From positions 62,001 to 126,000 of the forward strand of contig JAVYIG010000164.1 in the NCBI GenBank assembly GCA_035222895.1: a stretch of DNA of 64,000 nucleotides, read 5' to 3'. This document shows, one piece after another, positions 22,847 through 35,400 of the stretch (the stretch's first letter is position 1; the number at the start of each line of letters is the position of its first letter). This stretch comes from Strongylocentrotus droebachiensis (taxonomy: Eukaryota; Echinodermata; Echinoidea; Camarodonta; Strongylocentrotidae). The position numbers and the translations under genes were made by a program. The notes under the pieces are model-generated. The model ran no database searches and was not told the origin of the DNA. It worked only from the letters and a program-made list of their open reading frames with translations.

Positions 22847-23232
22847 TTAAAGGCATCGTTTAGCAATGTTAAATCTGAGATACATGGTGCTACGTGTTAT
22901 CAGTGTCTGTGATATGGTGTAATATTGAAACCCTAAACAAATTGCGCTTCAAAATGATCATTAAGTGCCTCAAAAAAGTAAAAATCTTTTAGTGACCGGT
23001 TTGAACATAATCATTTCCCCCAATAGAATGTAGTGTTATAAACAAATGCTAGGAAAACGAATTCTGGAATTTCTAATTCCAATCATAGATATGTTGATAA
23101 TCAGACAGGCGATCGGCTTGTAAAAGTCATGGGGTTCTGACTGACCTAAATGTTTATAATTATCATTACAGCGTGAGCTAAATCCAGGATTTTTGTTAAA
23201 GAATCTGAGGCAAAGTTACCCAATCCCTTTAA
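22847..23232 (+). mobile_element. MITE family M2, copy 1 (~385 bp)
   Basis: Begins TTAAAGGCATCGTTTAGCAA and ends CCCAATCCCTTTAA, so TTAAAGG is inverted at both ends. Internal words GATCATTAAGTGCCTCAAAA and GACAGGCGATCGGCTTGTAA recur in five other copies: 24823, 46135, 47854, 56165 and 56742. Confidence 0.85.
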
Positions 23233-24093
23233 GTATTAGGTCCCGGGTAGGAGAAAACAAACTGAATCACTGCAACCATCGGTCTCTCTCGATTTTTGTT
23301 GTTATATGCAATTGTATCTAAACTATATGATACAGATGGTATAGTCTGTAGGCCCTATAACATTTTTGTTAAAGCTATTTGTAATGATTTGTATCTTGTT
23401 ACGGTACCTGCCCTCCACGAACCGAATGTCCTGGCTTTTCTAATTATGCTTTCCATTTATTTTTATGTTACAATGTCTATGTTCATTTACTGCTGAAGTA
23501 TCAATAAAATGATCTACCAACAATCTGAAATCGATTCTAACGACTGCGTGTCTGTGTAATATTATTGTTTGCTAATCGTAGGCATACGAGGGGGATGGGT
23601 TTGGGGAATGTGGGGGCAACTGGGGGCTGCCGTCATCTGGTACATGTATTTGGACTTCTAGTTACTCGAATATCCTCATGAATGGGCGGCGCTTCGGGTG
23701 TCATAATATGTATTTTAATTTGTTTCTGAATTAGCATATTTTGATAAAGAAATGACAGTTTTAAAATGCAATGCATTTATTTATGTTTATTGGAATAGTA
23801 GATATTCGCAGAAAGGGCTTCAGCTTGATATTATTTTTTAAAGTATATTTTGTGGATTAAAGTGATCGTCTGCTTTCTAAATACACAGGAGTGAAGATAC
23901 ACTATTTCAGGAGTCTGTGAGTGATCTCTCTCCGTTTTAGAGTAGAAATGCACTCTCAAAATAGTGGAATCCGCTCACAAAGGATGAATTCAAACCAATC
24001 TTTTTGGAGTGAGTCCCATCATAATTTGCTAAGATTCATCTCCAATGTAAGGCAATCCGTATAATATGACTCGTTAAAGTTCAAATAAATTTC
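23233..24093. other. Non-coding stretch
   Basis: At 23290-23520 a T-rich segment ends ATCAATAAAATGATC, which may be a LINE 3' tail. No gene is recognised. Confidence 0.4.
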
Positions 24094-24358
24094 CAATAAT
24101 AATAATAATAATAATAATCCGTTTTTTATACAGCGCTCAATACACCGATCCAACGATGTGCCTAAGCATACAATTAGTATAATTAGGCCAAGTTGAAACA
24201 TATCATTATTGAATGCACATTTTGTGATTCCGAACGCATTTCTTATAGTTGCCTATAGAGCTGCCCGTTGTGGTTACTGGGCACGTTTTTTAATGCAAGC
24301 TGTTAATGCAGGCACGTTTTTAATGCAAGCTGTTAATGCAGGCACGTTTTTAATGCAG
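24094..24358. repeat. (AAT)n-linked dispersed repeat, copy 2
   Basis: Nearly identical to 20843-21086 (CCGTTTTTTATACAGCGCTC, CAACGATGTGCCTAAGCATA) with one extra ~29-bp direct repeat at its end. Confidence 0.85.
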
Positions 24359-24822
24359 GTCATAACGATATTTGTTACCAGTTTATAAGGTTACACATTC
24401 ATTTCATGGGTGCGTGCTGATGGACTGTTTATAAGAGCATAATAATATATTTGGATAACTATTTACCGCATGGTTCAATGAATTAATGCATGAGAAGATA
24501 AATCAAGGTCGGGATTATTGATTAAAAATTTAATTGAATAGAAATAGTGCAATGACTAGACTTCTCTGTGAAAGATAATATTAAGTGGCATGTTTGAAAT
24601 ATGGGCATTTTAATAACAGAAATTATTATCGCAATCTACGAATTGTAAGTCAGATGGTCTTATTTTCCAATCATGCCAATGTCTAAATTCCTCTCACTAG
24701 TTCGCCTTAATCTTCTGTAGGCCTACTTTCCCTTCTTTTTCATTCCTAATTTAGATTAAGATCAAGACATGTTTATATTTACGTCACATATACAGTATAA
24801 CTGTCTTTACAGTGGCTTGTCT

Positions 24823-25014
24823 TTAAAGGCATTGTTTGGGAAAACGGTTTTTAAAAATTTCGAATTTCAATCATAAATATCTTCATAATCATACATGCGA
24901 TTGGCTTGTAAAAGTCATGGTTTTCATGACCTAAAGGTTTATAATTATGATTGCAGCATGAGCTAAATCTAGTATTTTGTTAAGAATCAGAGGCAAAGAT
25001 ACCCAATACCTTTA
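24823..25014 (+). mobile_element. MITE family M2, internally deleted copy
   Basis: Starts TTTAAAGGCATTGTTT, then jumps to the second half (AATCATACATGCGATTGGCTT, GCATGAGCTAAATC) and ends ACCTTTAA. About half the family length. Confidence 0.75.
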
Positions 25015-25229
25015 ATTTGTTATCATAATTGTAGGCTTCCACAAGACAAGCCTTATTTCCGCTTCCTTTTTAATAGTTTCTTAATTATTGACTATAATGA
25101 CAAAATTATGTCAGCTTTCTTGTTTATTCTCCTCTTTTGCATTATTTGTCATATTTTTCTAAACACTTCTATTAGTAAGCAGAATATAATTTCAACAATG
25201 CGGTACATTACAAGGCCACACGGGGTAAT

Positions 25230-25312
25230 AATATATATCTGTAAAGCGCATTGAGAGGGCCTGCGGTCCTGAAATGCGCTATATAAGGACGAACTATTAT
25301 TATTATTATTTG
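25230..25312 (+). repeat. SINE-like tail with (ATT)n
   Basis: CTGTAAAGCGCATTGAGAGG...GAAATGCGCTATATAAGGAC followed by ATTATTATTATT. Inverted relative at 600-725. Confidence 0.6.
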
Positions 25313-25677
25313 TTACGCAACGATCATTACTTTATGGGATGACAATCACTATTTTGCCAAACTTTCTGCTGTTTGCCCGATATTCCGACACATTTTGTTA
25401 GATGATTGGAGCCATAGCCAAGCTGAATATCTGATTCTACAAGTACTTCAAATAAAGCAAGCATACACAGTGTTATTTAATAACCAATTTATTTCGCTCT
25501 TCAGTTTTGTTCTATGCAATTTTAATTTTAAAATGTAATTATTGTCATCATTGCTATTGTTTCTGCTACTGCTCATTATGATGCTCATTAACATCCTTAT
25601 CATTATATAATCAGTTTGATTATAGTCATTATTATTAATATCAAAATCACCAGTATCATCATCAGTACAATATTTGT

Positions 25678-25778
25678 TTGTTGTTGTTTTTATTATTATC
25701 ATTATTGTTATTATTATTATTATTAAAATTATTATTATTATTATTATTATCATTATTGTTATTATTATTATTATTAAA

Positions 25779-25811
<33 letters not shown>

Positions 25812-25850
25812 ATTATTATTATTGTAATCATCATCATCGTCCTCATAATC
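25678..25850. repeat. (ATT)n/(TTA)n microsatellite upstream of transglutaminase exon 1
   Basis: Interrupted ATTATT array ending ~45 bp before the ATG exon. It probably lies in a 5' UTR intron, since TTTTGTTTTCAG precedes the ATG. Confidence 0.85.
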
Positions 25851-25896
25851 AACATCATTGCTATTATAATTGTTATTAATATCTTTTGTTTTCAGT

Positions 25897-26454
25897 ATGG
25901 GTACCGGTACTAGCAGAGGTGCGGCCACTGAAGGAAACGGAGGTAGAGGAGGAGGGGCAGTAGGAGCAGGAGCAGGGGGAGGAGGGGGAGGAGGAGGAGG
26001 AGGAGGAGGAGGAGGAGGAGGATGTGGTTGCGAAATACCAACTGAAGACGTCTACGATGAATGGCTTCTCTCCTGGCTGGGCTCATTACCACCGCCAGAG
26101 ACATTCGAGGAGGAGAATGATGAGGATGACGGTCCCGTACCCGAAGGAGGAGGAGGAGGAGAAGGAGGAGAAGGAGATGGAGGAGGAGGAGAAGGAGGTG
26201 GGTTTCTGTTTCTTTCTTTTTAAGATAGATATATGTATCCTTCCCTCACTTCTCTCTATCTCTCTCTCTCTCTCTCTTTTCCTCTCAGTCTACACGTTCT
26301 ATATTTATCTTCCTTTCTCCCACTACCTCTCTCTCGCCCGCTCTCTCTAATACACACACACACACACACTCTCTCTCTCTTTGTTTTCTTCATTAGTGTA
26401 TTCTTCTATAATATGTCCCCTTTCTGTTCTTTTTCTTCTACCCCCCCCCCCCCC

Positions 26455-26490
<36 letters not shown>

Positions 26491-29400
26491 CATCCTTTCT
26501 ACTATCCTCTATTTTTGTTATTCCTTTCTTTCTGGCACCACGTTGCTATATGATAGACAACACCCCAACAAATATCTTCAGTTCGTACGTCTGCTACTCT
26601 CTAGGAATGTATAATTAACTATCTTTTTACTGATTTCAATATTCATCTGTATTGCATTCTATTAAAAGCAATACATTCCAAGATAATGCAGCGTCTCATA
26701 AAATAAATCGTTAACGTCATCTAATTTTCTAGATGGGAAGAAATCCCCACCATACGATCACGACAGAGTAACGTGTTGCTTCTAAAAAAAACAAGTTATG
26801 AAACACCAATCTTATTCCTAAAAATGCCCTAGTCTAGAATCGGGTTGATTTGATTTTTAATAATCGCCACCACCGCGATCTCTCCCTACCTGTTGCAAGC
26901 CAAAGATGACGAGATCCCCGAATTTCTACGCCAGGCGAAAACAAATCTTAGGCTGGGTGTACACGTTCGTTGGTAACGCCATCTTCGGCGGCTTGAAGCA
27001 AGCGTATGGAATATTGTAGATATATAAAATAAGAACCGGTTAGATTCTGGACTATAAATTCCCAGTAGGCGTTGAGCACCTTTCTTGTCTTCAGTTGTTG
27101 GCGTAATATTGCTCTCTTATTTCTCCTCATCTTGGCGTAAGCTTGTGTTTCAAATAGGTCACCGACGTCTGTCGCAGCTTCGGGTTCTTTCTGGTGTGCT
27201 TTGATGCACCTTATGAGCCCTCGGCACGGGAACAGCCGCTTGGACTAGGATAGCTAGAGACGGAAGAGAATGGAAATGTTATGAGGAGGGCTTTGTCCAA
27301 CGTCTGGATGAACTATAGCCTGATAGATAGATAGATAGATAGATAGATGATCCCTCATCAAGAACTGTTCAAGGTTTCTGTCATGATATTCAACTGGTTC
27401 CCGCCATACTCCACTTTGGAATACTAGGAAGTCATTTGCAATCGCGTCAACACCTCCCAAATCCTCAATATTTTTATTTTTTTTAATTTACTTGTCTACC
27501 TTTCTCTCTTGTATTTATCGTAAATATTTTTCTCCTTTTTCTTGTTTTACTCCAATTTGCTCTTATCATTTATCATTATTGTAAGTTCTTATTTTGTTGT
27601 AAGATTTCCTTACTTATGTACTATCTATTTTCATGTTTTCTATGTCCATAGGGTCCCCTCTGTAAAGCAGCAATTGTTATGCTAACAACGCTGAGTAGGG
27701 CCATCCCTGCGTCTTCCTTTTATAAGTGTGTCTTTATGATAGCAAATGTATATTTGTTGATGTTTTTTAAATGACGGAAAATAAATACAATACACTTCAA
27801 AACGACAATTTTTAAGTTCAGGGTGAATGTGTGAATGAATAATTTGTCATATTGTGTCATTTACTTTAGGGGAAGCACCCGCTGGAGGTGATGCTGGTGG
27901 TGGTGGTGGTGGTGGAGGTGGCGCTGCTGGTGGTCCGCCTCCGCCGATGCCCATCAGGATCCCATCTCTCAAGGTTACAGGTGTCAAACTAAATGTAAGC
28001 CACACTTCGTTCTATCTGTCCTCTCAGCTAGGGCTCTTTTTCATATCTGGACCCCGTCTTACAAATAGTTGCGATTGATCCAAATCGATCGAACGTCCTC
28101 CAATCAATCGCAAGTTTGAAGTCTCCTATCTTTTATATACATAGTTGCGATTGATATTTGTAAGACGGGGCCTTGATTTGGATTAGCAATTACCATGATT
28201 ACAAATACTTTCAAGAAATTCACGTAATGGTAATTAATGATGAAGTAAAGTGTAACACGCTTCACGTTTATGTGTCTTATAACACAGAGCTCAGAGAAGT
28301 TAAGCAGGACCTTCGTTGTGCGCAGTTGCAAACAAAAAAGACAGCTGCGTTTTGGGGCAGTTTAGCTCGTCATTTCTGAACGAGCATTATTTGATGCTTC
28401 TGGCTTTTGTTTCTTTTGTCCAATCATGGATTTGTAGGCGATGTCCAATGCATTCCTGCACGAGACCAAGGAGTACGAGTTCGACAGGTCATCTGGTCGT
28501 GGTCTCATTGTAAGACGAGGTCAGGAGTTCAAGATCATCATCCTTCTCAGCAGGGCCTTCAAGCAGGACAAGGAACGCATCTTTCTTCAGTTTTCTGCTA
28601 AAGGTATTAATATCAATAAAACAAAAATTAGATCAATTTGTATAGAGCAGCTCCTATATAAATATAATCTACTGCGCTGTGATGAAAACAAAACTCCTAG
28701 CAGTGTTACTTAACAAACACACAATTACAAAATCAAACAAAAAATTATGAAAAAGACACGGATAAAGGAGAGAAAGAGAAAGGAGGGAGATGAAGAGAGA
28801 GCGAGAGAAACGGAGGGAAAATTATGAAAAGTGATAGTAATGCAGGAGTTGTTGTTCGATATGGATTATACTCCTAGGGGGTGTTTTACAAAGATCCTAA
28901 GTCAAACTTAACTCTAAGTTGGACTTAAAAATTATGGAGAGCCATTTGTAGCCTTAAAATAAAACTTATTCAAAGTGAAAATTGAAATATTTTAGACTTT
29001 TTATAAATTCCACATCAAGAACATGAAATCTCCTTGATCATAGAAAATATGAAAGATTTGAATCAACATTTTATGCCTTTAAACAAAACTTTTACTAAAT
29101 ATTTTCATAGATGCTAACGGCTTTCCATAATTGTTAAGTCCAACTTAGAGATAAGTTCAACTTAGGATCTTTGTGAAACACCCCTCTGGTCATGAATGTC
29201 CAGTGGTGACCTTTTCATGTGGTAGATGTGTTTCAGAGACGCATTTCTTTCTCTTGCAGCCAAGAATCCGAGACCAATGGACGGAACTTTAATAGCCCTG
29301 GACATCAATGGCACATATAAAGACGGGGCCTGGAGTGCAAAGATGGAGTCAGCAGAAGACAACACCATTCAGGTCACGGTGAACAGCGCCCCCAATGCCA

Positions 29401-32400
29401 TCGTCGGCAGCTACAAGCTGACTGTCAAGGTCGAAAGCCGAGCGAGTGGCCTGGAGACGGTCTTCCCTCAAGACAAGAAGATCATGGTTCTGTTCAACCC
29501 ATGGTGCGAGAAGGATACCGTGTTTATGGGAGACAAGGCTGAACGAGAAGAGTACATCCTTGAGGACAGTGGAGCAATCTGGAGGGGCAATTCCCATAGC
29601 AGCCGCCCAAAACCCTGGAACTTTGGACAGTTCGATTTGGAGGTTCATCGAGTGGTCTTCGAGCTCCTGGAGAAGCACGTCAGTGCCAAAGACAGGCGAA
29701 GTGCTGTCAAGGTATCAAGGTGGTTTTCCTTCATTGTCAATGCTGAAATCCTCCATGGCAATTGGAGTGGCAACTACTCGGGTGGTACCCCTCCGTCTAG
29801 ATGGAAAGGCAGCGTGGCGATCATAGAAGAGCATGGAAACACCAAGGCACCTGTCAGGTAAGAATAGTTAAACTGTTACATAACATCTGCTACTTCAAGA
29901 AATAGTCCTGCTTCATAAGACTGGAAATATTTCATGACATGTCCTCATGATAGAGAAGGGAAAACAAAATTGAGCCATTGTTACAAAGTATTGCTGAATC
30001 AGGTGTATTCATAGAAATTCTACTAAATTTGCTGAACCAACAAGGAAATCAACACTAATATAATGTCTAAGTAAAATGCAATCGTAGGTCATTATGAACA
30101 GTTAACTTTGGGATGCCTTTTATGATCAAATGTAGAAGGTTAAGCGTCTACACCCATACGTGACCTGTCAAAAAACGGGGGATGTTCATTGTCCTTCATA
30201 AACGGGGTATTCATTGTCCTTCATAAACGGGTTATTCATTGTCCTTCACAAACGAGTTATTCATTGTCCTTCATAAACGGGTTATATTGTGTTTTACAGA
30301 TATGGTCAGTGCTGGGTTTTCTCGGGCCTACTCACCACATTCCTTCGCTGCATCGGGATCCCAGCCCGTAGCGTCACCAACTTCGATTCTGCGCATGACA
30401 CCGAAAACAACATGACGATCGACAGGTACCAGGATAGCGAGGGAAACAAGCTCGACTACGATTTCTTTCGAACTTCAGGAGGAAGGGATGACGCGACTCG
30501 GACTGGCGGTGACTCTGTCTGGAACTTCCATGTTTGGAATGAGGCGTGGATGACTAGACGAGACTTGGACAAAGGCTATGATGGCTGGCAGGCTGTCGAT
30601 TCAACACCACAGGAGCGAAGTGAAGGTATAAGATTTCTTCTTAAAGGCAGGCTTTACAATTTCAGCTAGAAGGGATTAGACCACCCAGCGAGCCAGCGAG
30701 GTCACTGTGACAGGTGGCTATCTCATTAACTCAGCTATCATTTAACATATTAAAGAAAAAGAGGATCATCGGGGACCAACAGGCACCGATTGGGGAAGTT
30801 TTCTATATAGAGGGAGCAAGTAGCTACAAGTAGGACAGTGTGCTTTTAAACCCCACTGTACTAATACCTACTTGATCCCCTTTTCGTATGTTAATTGAGA
30901 GCTGAGTTGATGAGATAGCCACCTGTCAGTGATCTTACTGGGTGGTAAAATCCCTCTTGGCCAAACTACTGCAGACGGGCTTTAACATGTTATAGTAGTT
31001 GCAGTACTTATTAATTGCAGTATGATTCATTATTGTTCTTTGTATTATTGTTATGGTTATTGTTATCATAGTTATTAGAATTATCTTTATCATCACTATA
31101 TTGATGTTTTTGTTATTATTATCATCTGTCAGGTAAATATCAGTGTGGCCCAGCCCCTGTGAAGGCCGTGAAACGTGGCATTGTGAACCAAGGCTATGAT
31201 ACAGGGTAAGAATTTACTTTCTCTACGATCCCCAAAAACTATCAAGAAATCTACTCGAAGACAGCTTCAATAACATTACTTCAAACCTCTTGACTCAAGT
31301 AAATTCCTAGAGTATTTCTACTCGAACGTATCATGTTCCATTTTTTATTAGTCTCCCCACTCCATTCGTTTCTGGTATTATGACGAAACGCTTTGTATTT
31401 TGTATTCCCAAGTCACACCGCCGAATCGACTCCATAACGACTGATTCTTTACCATTCGGGGGTAAAGCAATATCTTTGTTTTTTTGTTTTTTTGTGTGGG
31501 TGTGGTTTCGATCTCGTTGGGTGTGACTTACACCGATGAGACCGATACCAGACTCACAACACATCTACCAACAAGTACATTACGACAAACAGCCAAGAGT
31601 TGGTCGGTGTGGAGTTGTTGTGGAATTGGTGTGGAGTCGGAGTAGTGTCAGTATCGTTGGGTGTGACTGAGGTATAAGGGTCTGTCAAGGTTGTTCTCTC
31701 AATCCTTGCTTGATAATACATGTACTTCAGTCGCACCGATGAGATCGGTCAACAACACACATAACAACAATGTACATTACGACAAACGGCCAAGGGTCTT
31801 CCGGTCAAGAGTCGGCGTGAAGTCGGGGTAGAGTCGGTGTGCATGGGTCACTGTGGCGTCGGCTTTATTAGGGGTAATTGTGCTAAAATGAGCTCGTACA
31901 TGCGATTTCCCTTGACCTTGTACGTGTGAAGGTCCCTCCTCATGTCTCTTTACCTGTGTAATAACTGAGACACACTTCCGAACCGACTTCAGAACGACTC
32001 TAAACCGATCGATTCGGGCCAGTTTGGGTCGATCTGGCATCGGCCTTGTATCGGTCTCTTTAGTGTGACTGAGGTGTCAGTATGTCTTTATCATTTTCTT
32101 CCCAAGGTTTGTCTTCGCCGAGGTCAATGCCGATGACGTCACCTGGCTCGTGGCCCCGTACCCGAATCATCGTGATGGTTTGAAGTACACATTACTGAAG
32201 CTTGACAAAGATAAAGCCGGTCACGTGATTAGTACGAAGAAAGTGGGATCTAACGACAGGAATGACATCACTCTTGAATACAAATATGAAAACGGTAAAA
32301 TACTAACATTTAGTATAATATTTTATAATTTATTTTATAATAAGTTTTATTTAAACACTTACTGTCCGTGACGGCCCTGGATAAAAAAAATAATGCAAAC

Positions 32401-35400
32401 AAATATATGCAACAGTATATACAAAATATACATAATAGAAAATCGTAATGTAGAACTTACCGCGAAAAGAAAAATATTTGCAACAAATAAAAGCACACGT
32501 GTACATGCATGAAAGGAATATTCAAATGACTTGAACTTATAGGCCGAATTCACAAAGGAAGGTTTGTCGACAAACCAGGTTTTCGTACGTCATATGACGC
32601 GTTTTGACGTGATTTTTACAAACCTGGTTTGTAAAAAACAAAAGGAGGTTTGACGAAACAAAAGGAGGTTTGTCGACAAACCTCCTTTGTGAATTCGGAC
32701 CAACAAGTATAGAGGGTAGAAGAACTAAAGTAAGAAAGAAAGAAAGAAAGAAAGAAAAAAAAAGAAAAGGAATAGGGTTATTAAGATATACTGGACATGA
32801 TCCAATGTTGAATACAGTGTGAATTAAATTCAACCTTATTTGTCTCAACCGCCAATATGCCATAATTGCTCACTCAACCGGCTGCTTTACCGCTTCATCC
32901 TCATAACTCTAGACTCTTCCGAGGAACGCGCTGCGGTCGAGGAGGCGGTCAACAAGGGCATCAACCGGGGAATGTACGACGTCGACGGAATACCTGACGA
33001 TGTAACGTTGACAATCTCATGTGAGGTAAACTTGATTTTTTTTTTTCCATTTCAGTACAGAAAAGAAATATTTGAGGGCTAAGTTTATAAACTTTTAATG
33101 TTCAAATTTACAACAACTGATTTACTGGTGTTTTATTTTTCTCATGAAATATCTTGTGTCTGAAAACAATACACATAGCTATGCACTACATTGTAGAGGT
33201 GTCGTGGTATAGTGGATATTTCAATGGACGGTGGATCACATGGTTCACGGTGCGAGTCCCGGTGCAGCACTAATGCGTGCGTGTAGGTGACTTTGTGTAA
33301 ATCGGGACTTTAAGATTTGCACGACGAGAACGTGGACTGCCACGTGTGACATCCTTTTAAGGCAATGTGACGTCCTTTTAAGGCACTACCACCGCCACTG
33401 CCTTAAAAGGACGTCACATTGCCTTAAAAGGATGTCACACGTGACAGCGTGACAGTTCACGTTCTCGTTGTGCAAATCTAAAAGTCCCTAATGTTTGACA
33501 TGTAACTAACTATTCATTCATTCTTTCTTTCTTTCTGTATTAGGATGACCTCTGGATAGGTCGTCCTTTCAATGTCAAGATCGAAACAAAGAACGACAGC
33601 GACCAGACCAAGGAGATCAAACTCAAGACAGAGATTAAAAGCTCTGACTACACAGGTAAGTTCAAAGATCTGGGGGCGGGGGTGTTTCACAAAGCTTCTT
33701 TTCAATGACAAATGACAACAATCAGTGAAAAATCTGCTGATAACCAATCAGAAGCAAGAATTTCAGTAGCTTATAACATTAACTGTCATTTGTCACTGAT
33801 GACAAGTTTTGTGCAACCGGGCACTGGATCCAGGGTTGCCAGAGAATATATTTGGGGTAGTTGTTCGGAGGGTAATTGTCCGGGGTAACTGTCCTAGGGT
33901 TCATTGTCCCAGGGGTAATTGTCCATGTGGTAATTGTTTTGAGGTAATTTTCCGGAGGTTAATTGTCCTGGGGTAATTATCCTTGGGGTGATTGTCCTGG
34001 GGTAATCATCCTGGGAGGTGGTTGTCCTGGGGACAATTATCCTTAGGTAGCTACCCGGGGGAAGGGTGTAATTTCCCCGGGGGTAATCGTCCTGGGGTTG
34101 TCATGGGGGCTTGGGAGGGGGTAATTGTCCCGGGGAGGGTTGGGGTGCCTGGATACGAGTTTATGGAGGAGGATCGGTGAGAATATTTATTTTTTGAATG
34201 ATTATACAAAAATGACGAACACCCCTCCTCTACCTTTGAATATGATATGCCAGGGATTCAGAATTTTCTTGTTTTCCTTCTCTCTCTATTTCCCTCACTC
34301 TCTCACTCGCTCGTATATTACTCTCTCTCTCTCTTCACTACTCTCGCTCTCATTCTTTATTTCTTTATTTCTTTCTCTCTCTCTCTCTCTCTATCTCTCT
34401 AACTCACTCTCACTTACTCTATCTCTCTCTCTCCCTCTCTTCTTCTCTCTCTCTCTTCTTCTCTCTCTCTCTCTCTCTCATTCTTTACTTCTTTCTCTCT
34501 CTCTCTTCCTCGTTTCAGGTAGGACAAAGGCTACAATCAAGACGGAGGTCATCGATATCGTCTTACAAGGCAAGGAGAGCGTAACCAACGTCATCAACGT
34601 CGAATACAACGATTACGGAGAGAAGCTCGACGACGAGGGCATGTTCGCCATATCCGTCATCGGACGCGTTAAGGTAAGATGCCGAGACGAGTTCCTAACT
34701 CCAACCCTGGACTAAACAATATAAACCAAACCTTACCAAATCAAATCACATCAAATCATTATTTTCCTCTATGTAAACACATAAAAAACAAACTATGAGT
34801 CATAGTGGCGAGACCCTTATCCTAACCCTAACCTATGCATAAAACCCATTGTAAACTTAAACATAACTTTAACATAAATTTATATCTCTGACGAATTGTA
34901 CTCAGGAGCAATTGTCCACGATGCTGTAAATTAAGCCGTGTTTACACATGAAATAAAAATCATTAGAAATGAAAGAATTAAGACCCACCATGAATTGATT
35001 GGCATAATTGTTCATATCCGAGAATCACAAGCAAATGCACTTAATTGCTGGATACAGGAAGGGATGGGGGAGGGGGGGGGGGGGGGGCAAAAGACGCGCA
35101 TCCATACGCGTGCACCATTTAGAAAACCGAATTCGCATACCATAGTACACAACCATAAATTAATTAAAACCGGGAAATTAAGAGAGTGATTGTTAAAAAA
35201 CTTTCCACTTACCATTCATTTCACCCTAAATTTGTTATATGTTAAAATATGATAATTATGTGTATCGCTTTAAATGTAGGATCATATTTGTTTATATTCA
35301 ATCACATAGGGGAGCTCCACGCCAATCACCCGGGAGGATAGCATCCGGTTGAAGCAGCCTGACCTAGAGGTCAACTCAGAGGTCAACGGGTCAGAGGTCA

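Noticed and set aside
25662-25928. Asn/Asp-rich and Ile-rich open frames
   Set aside because: (AAT/ATT)n microsatellite translated in several frames.
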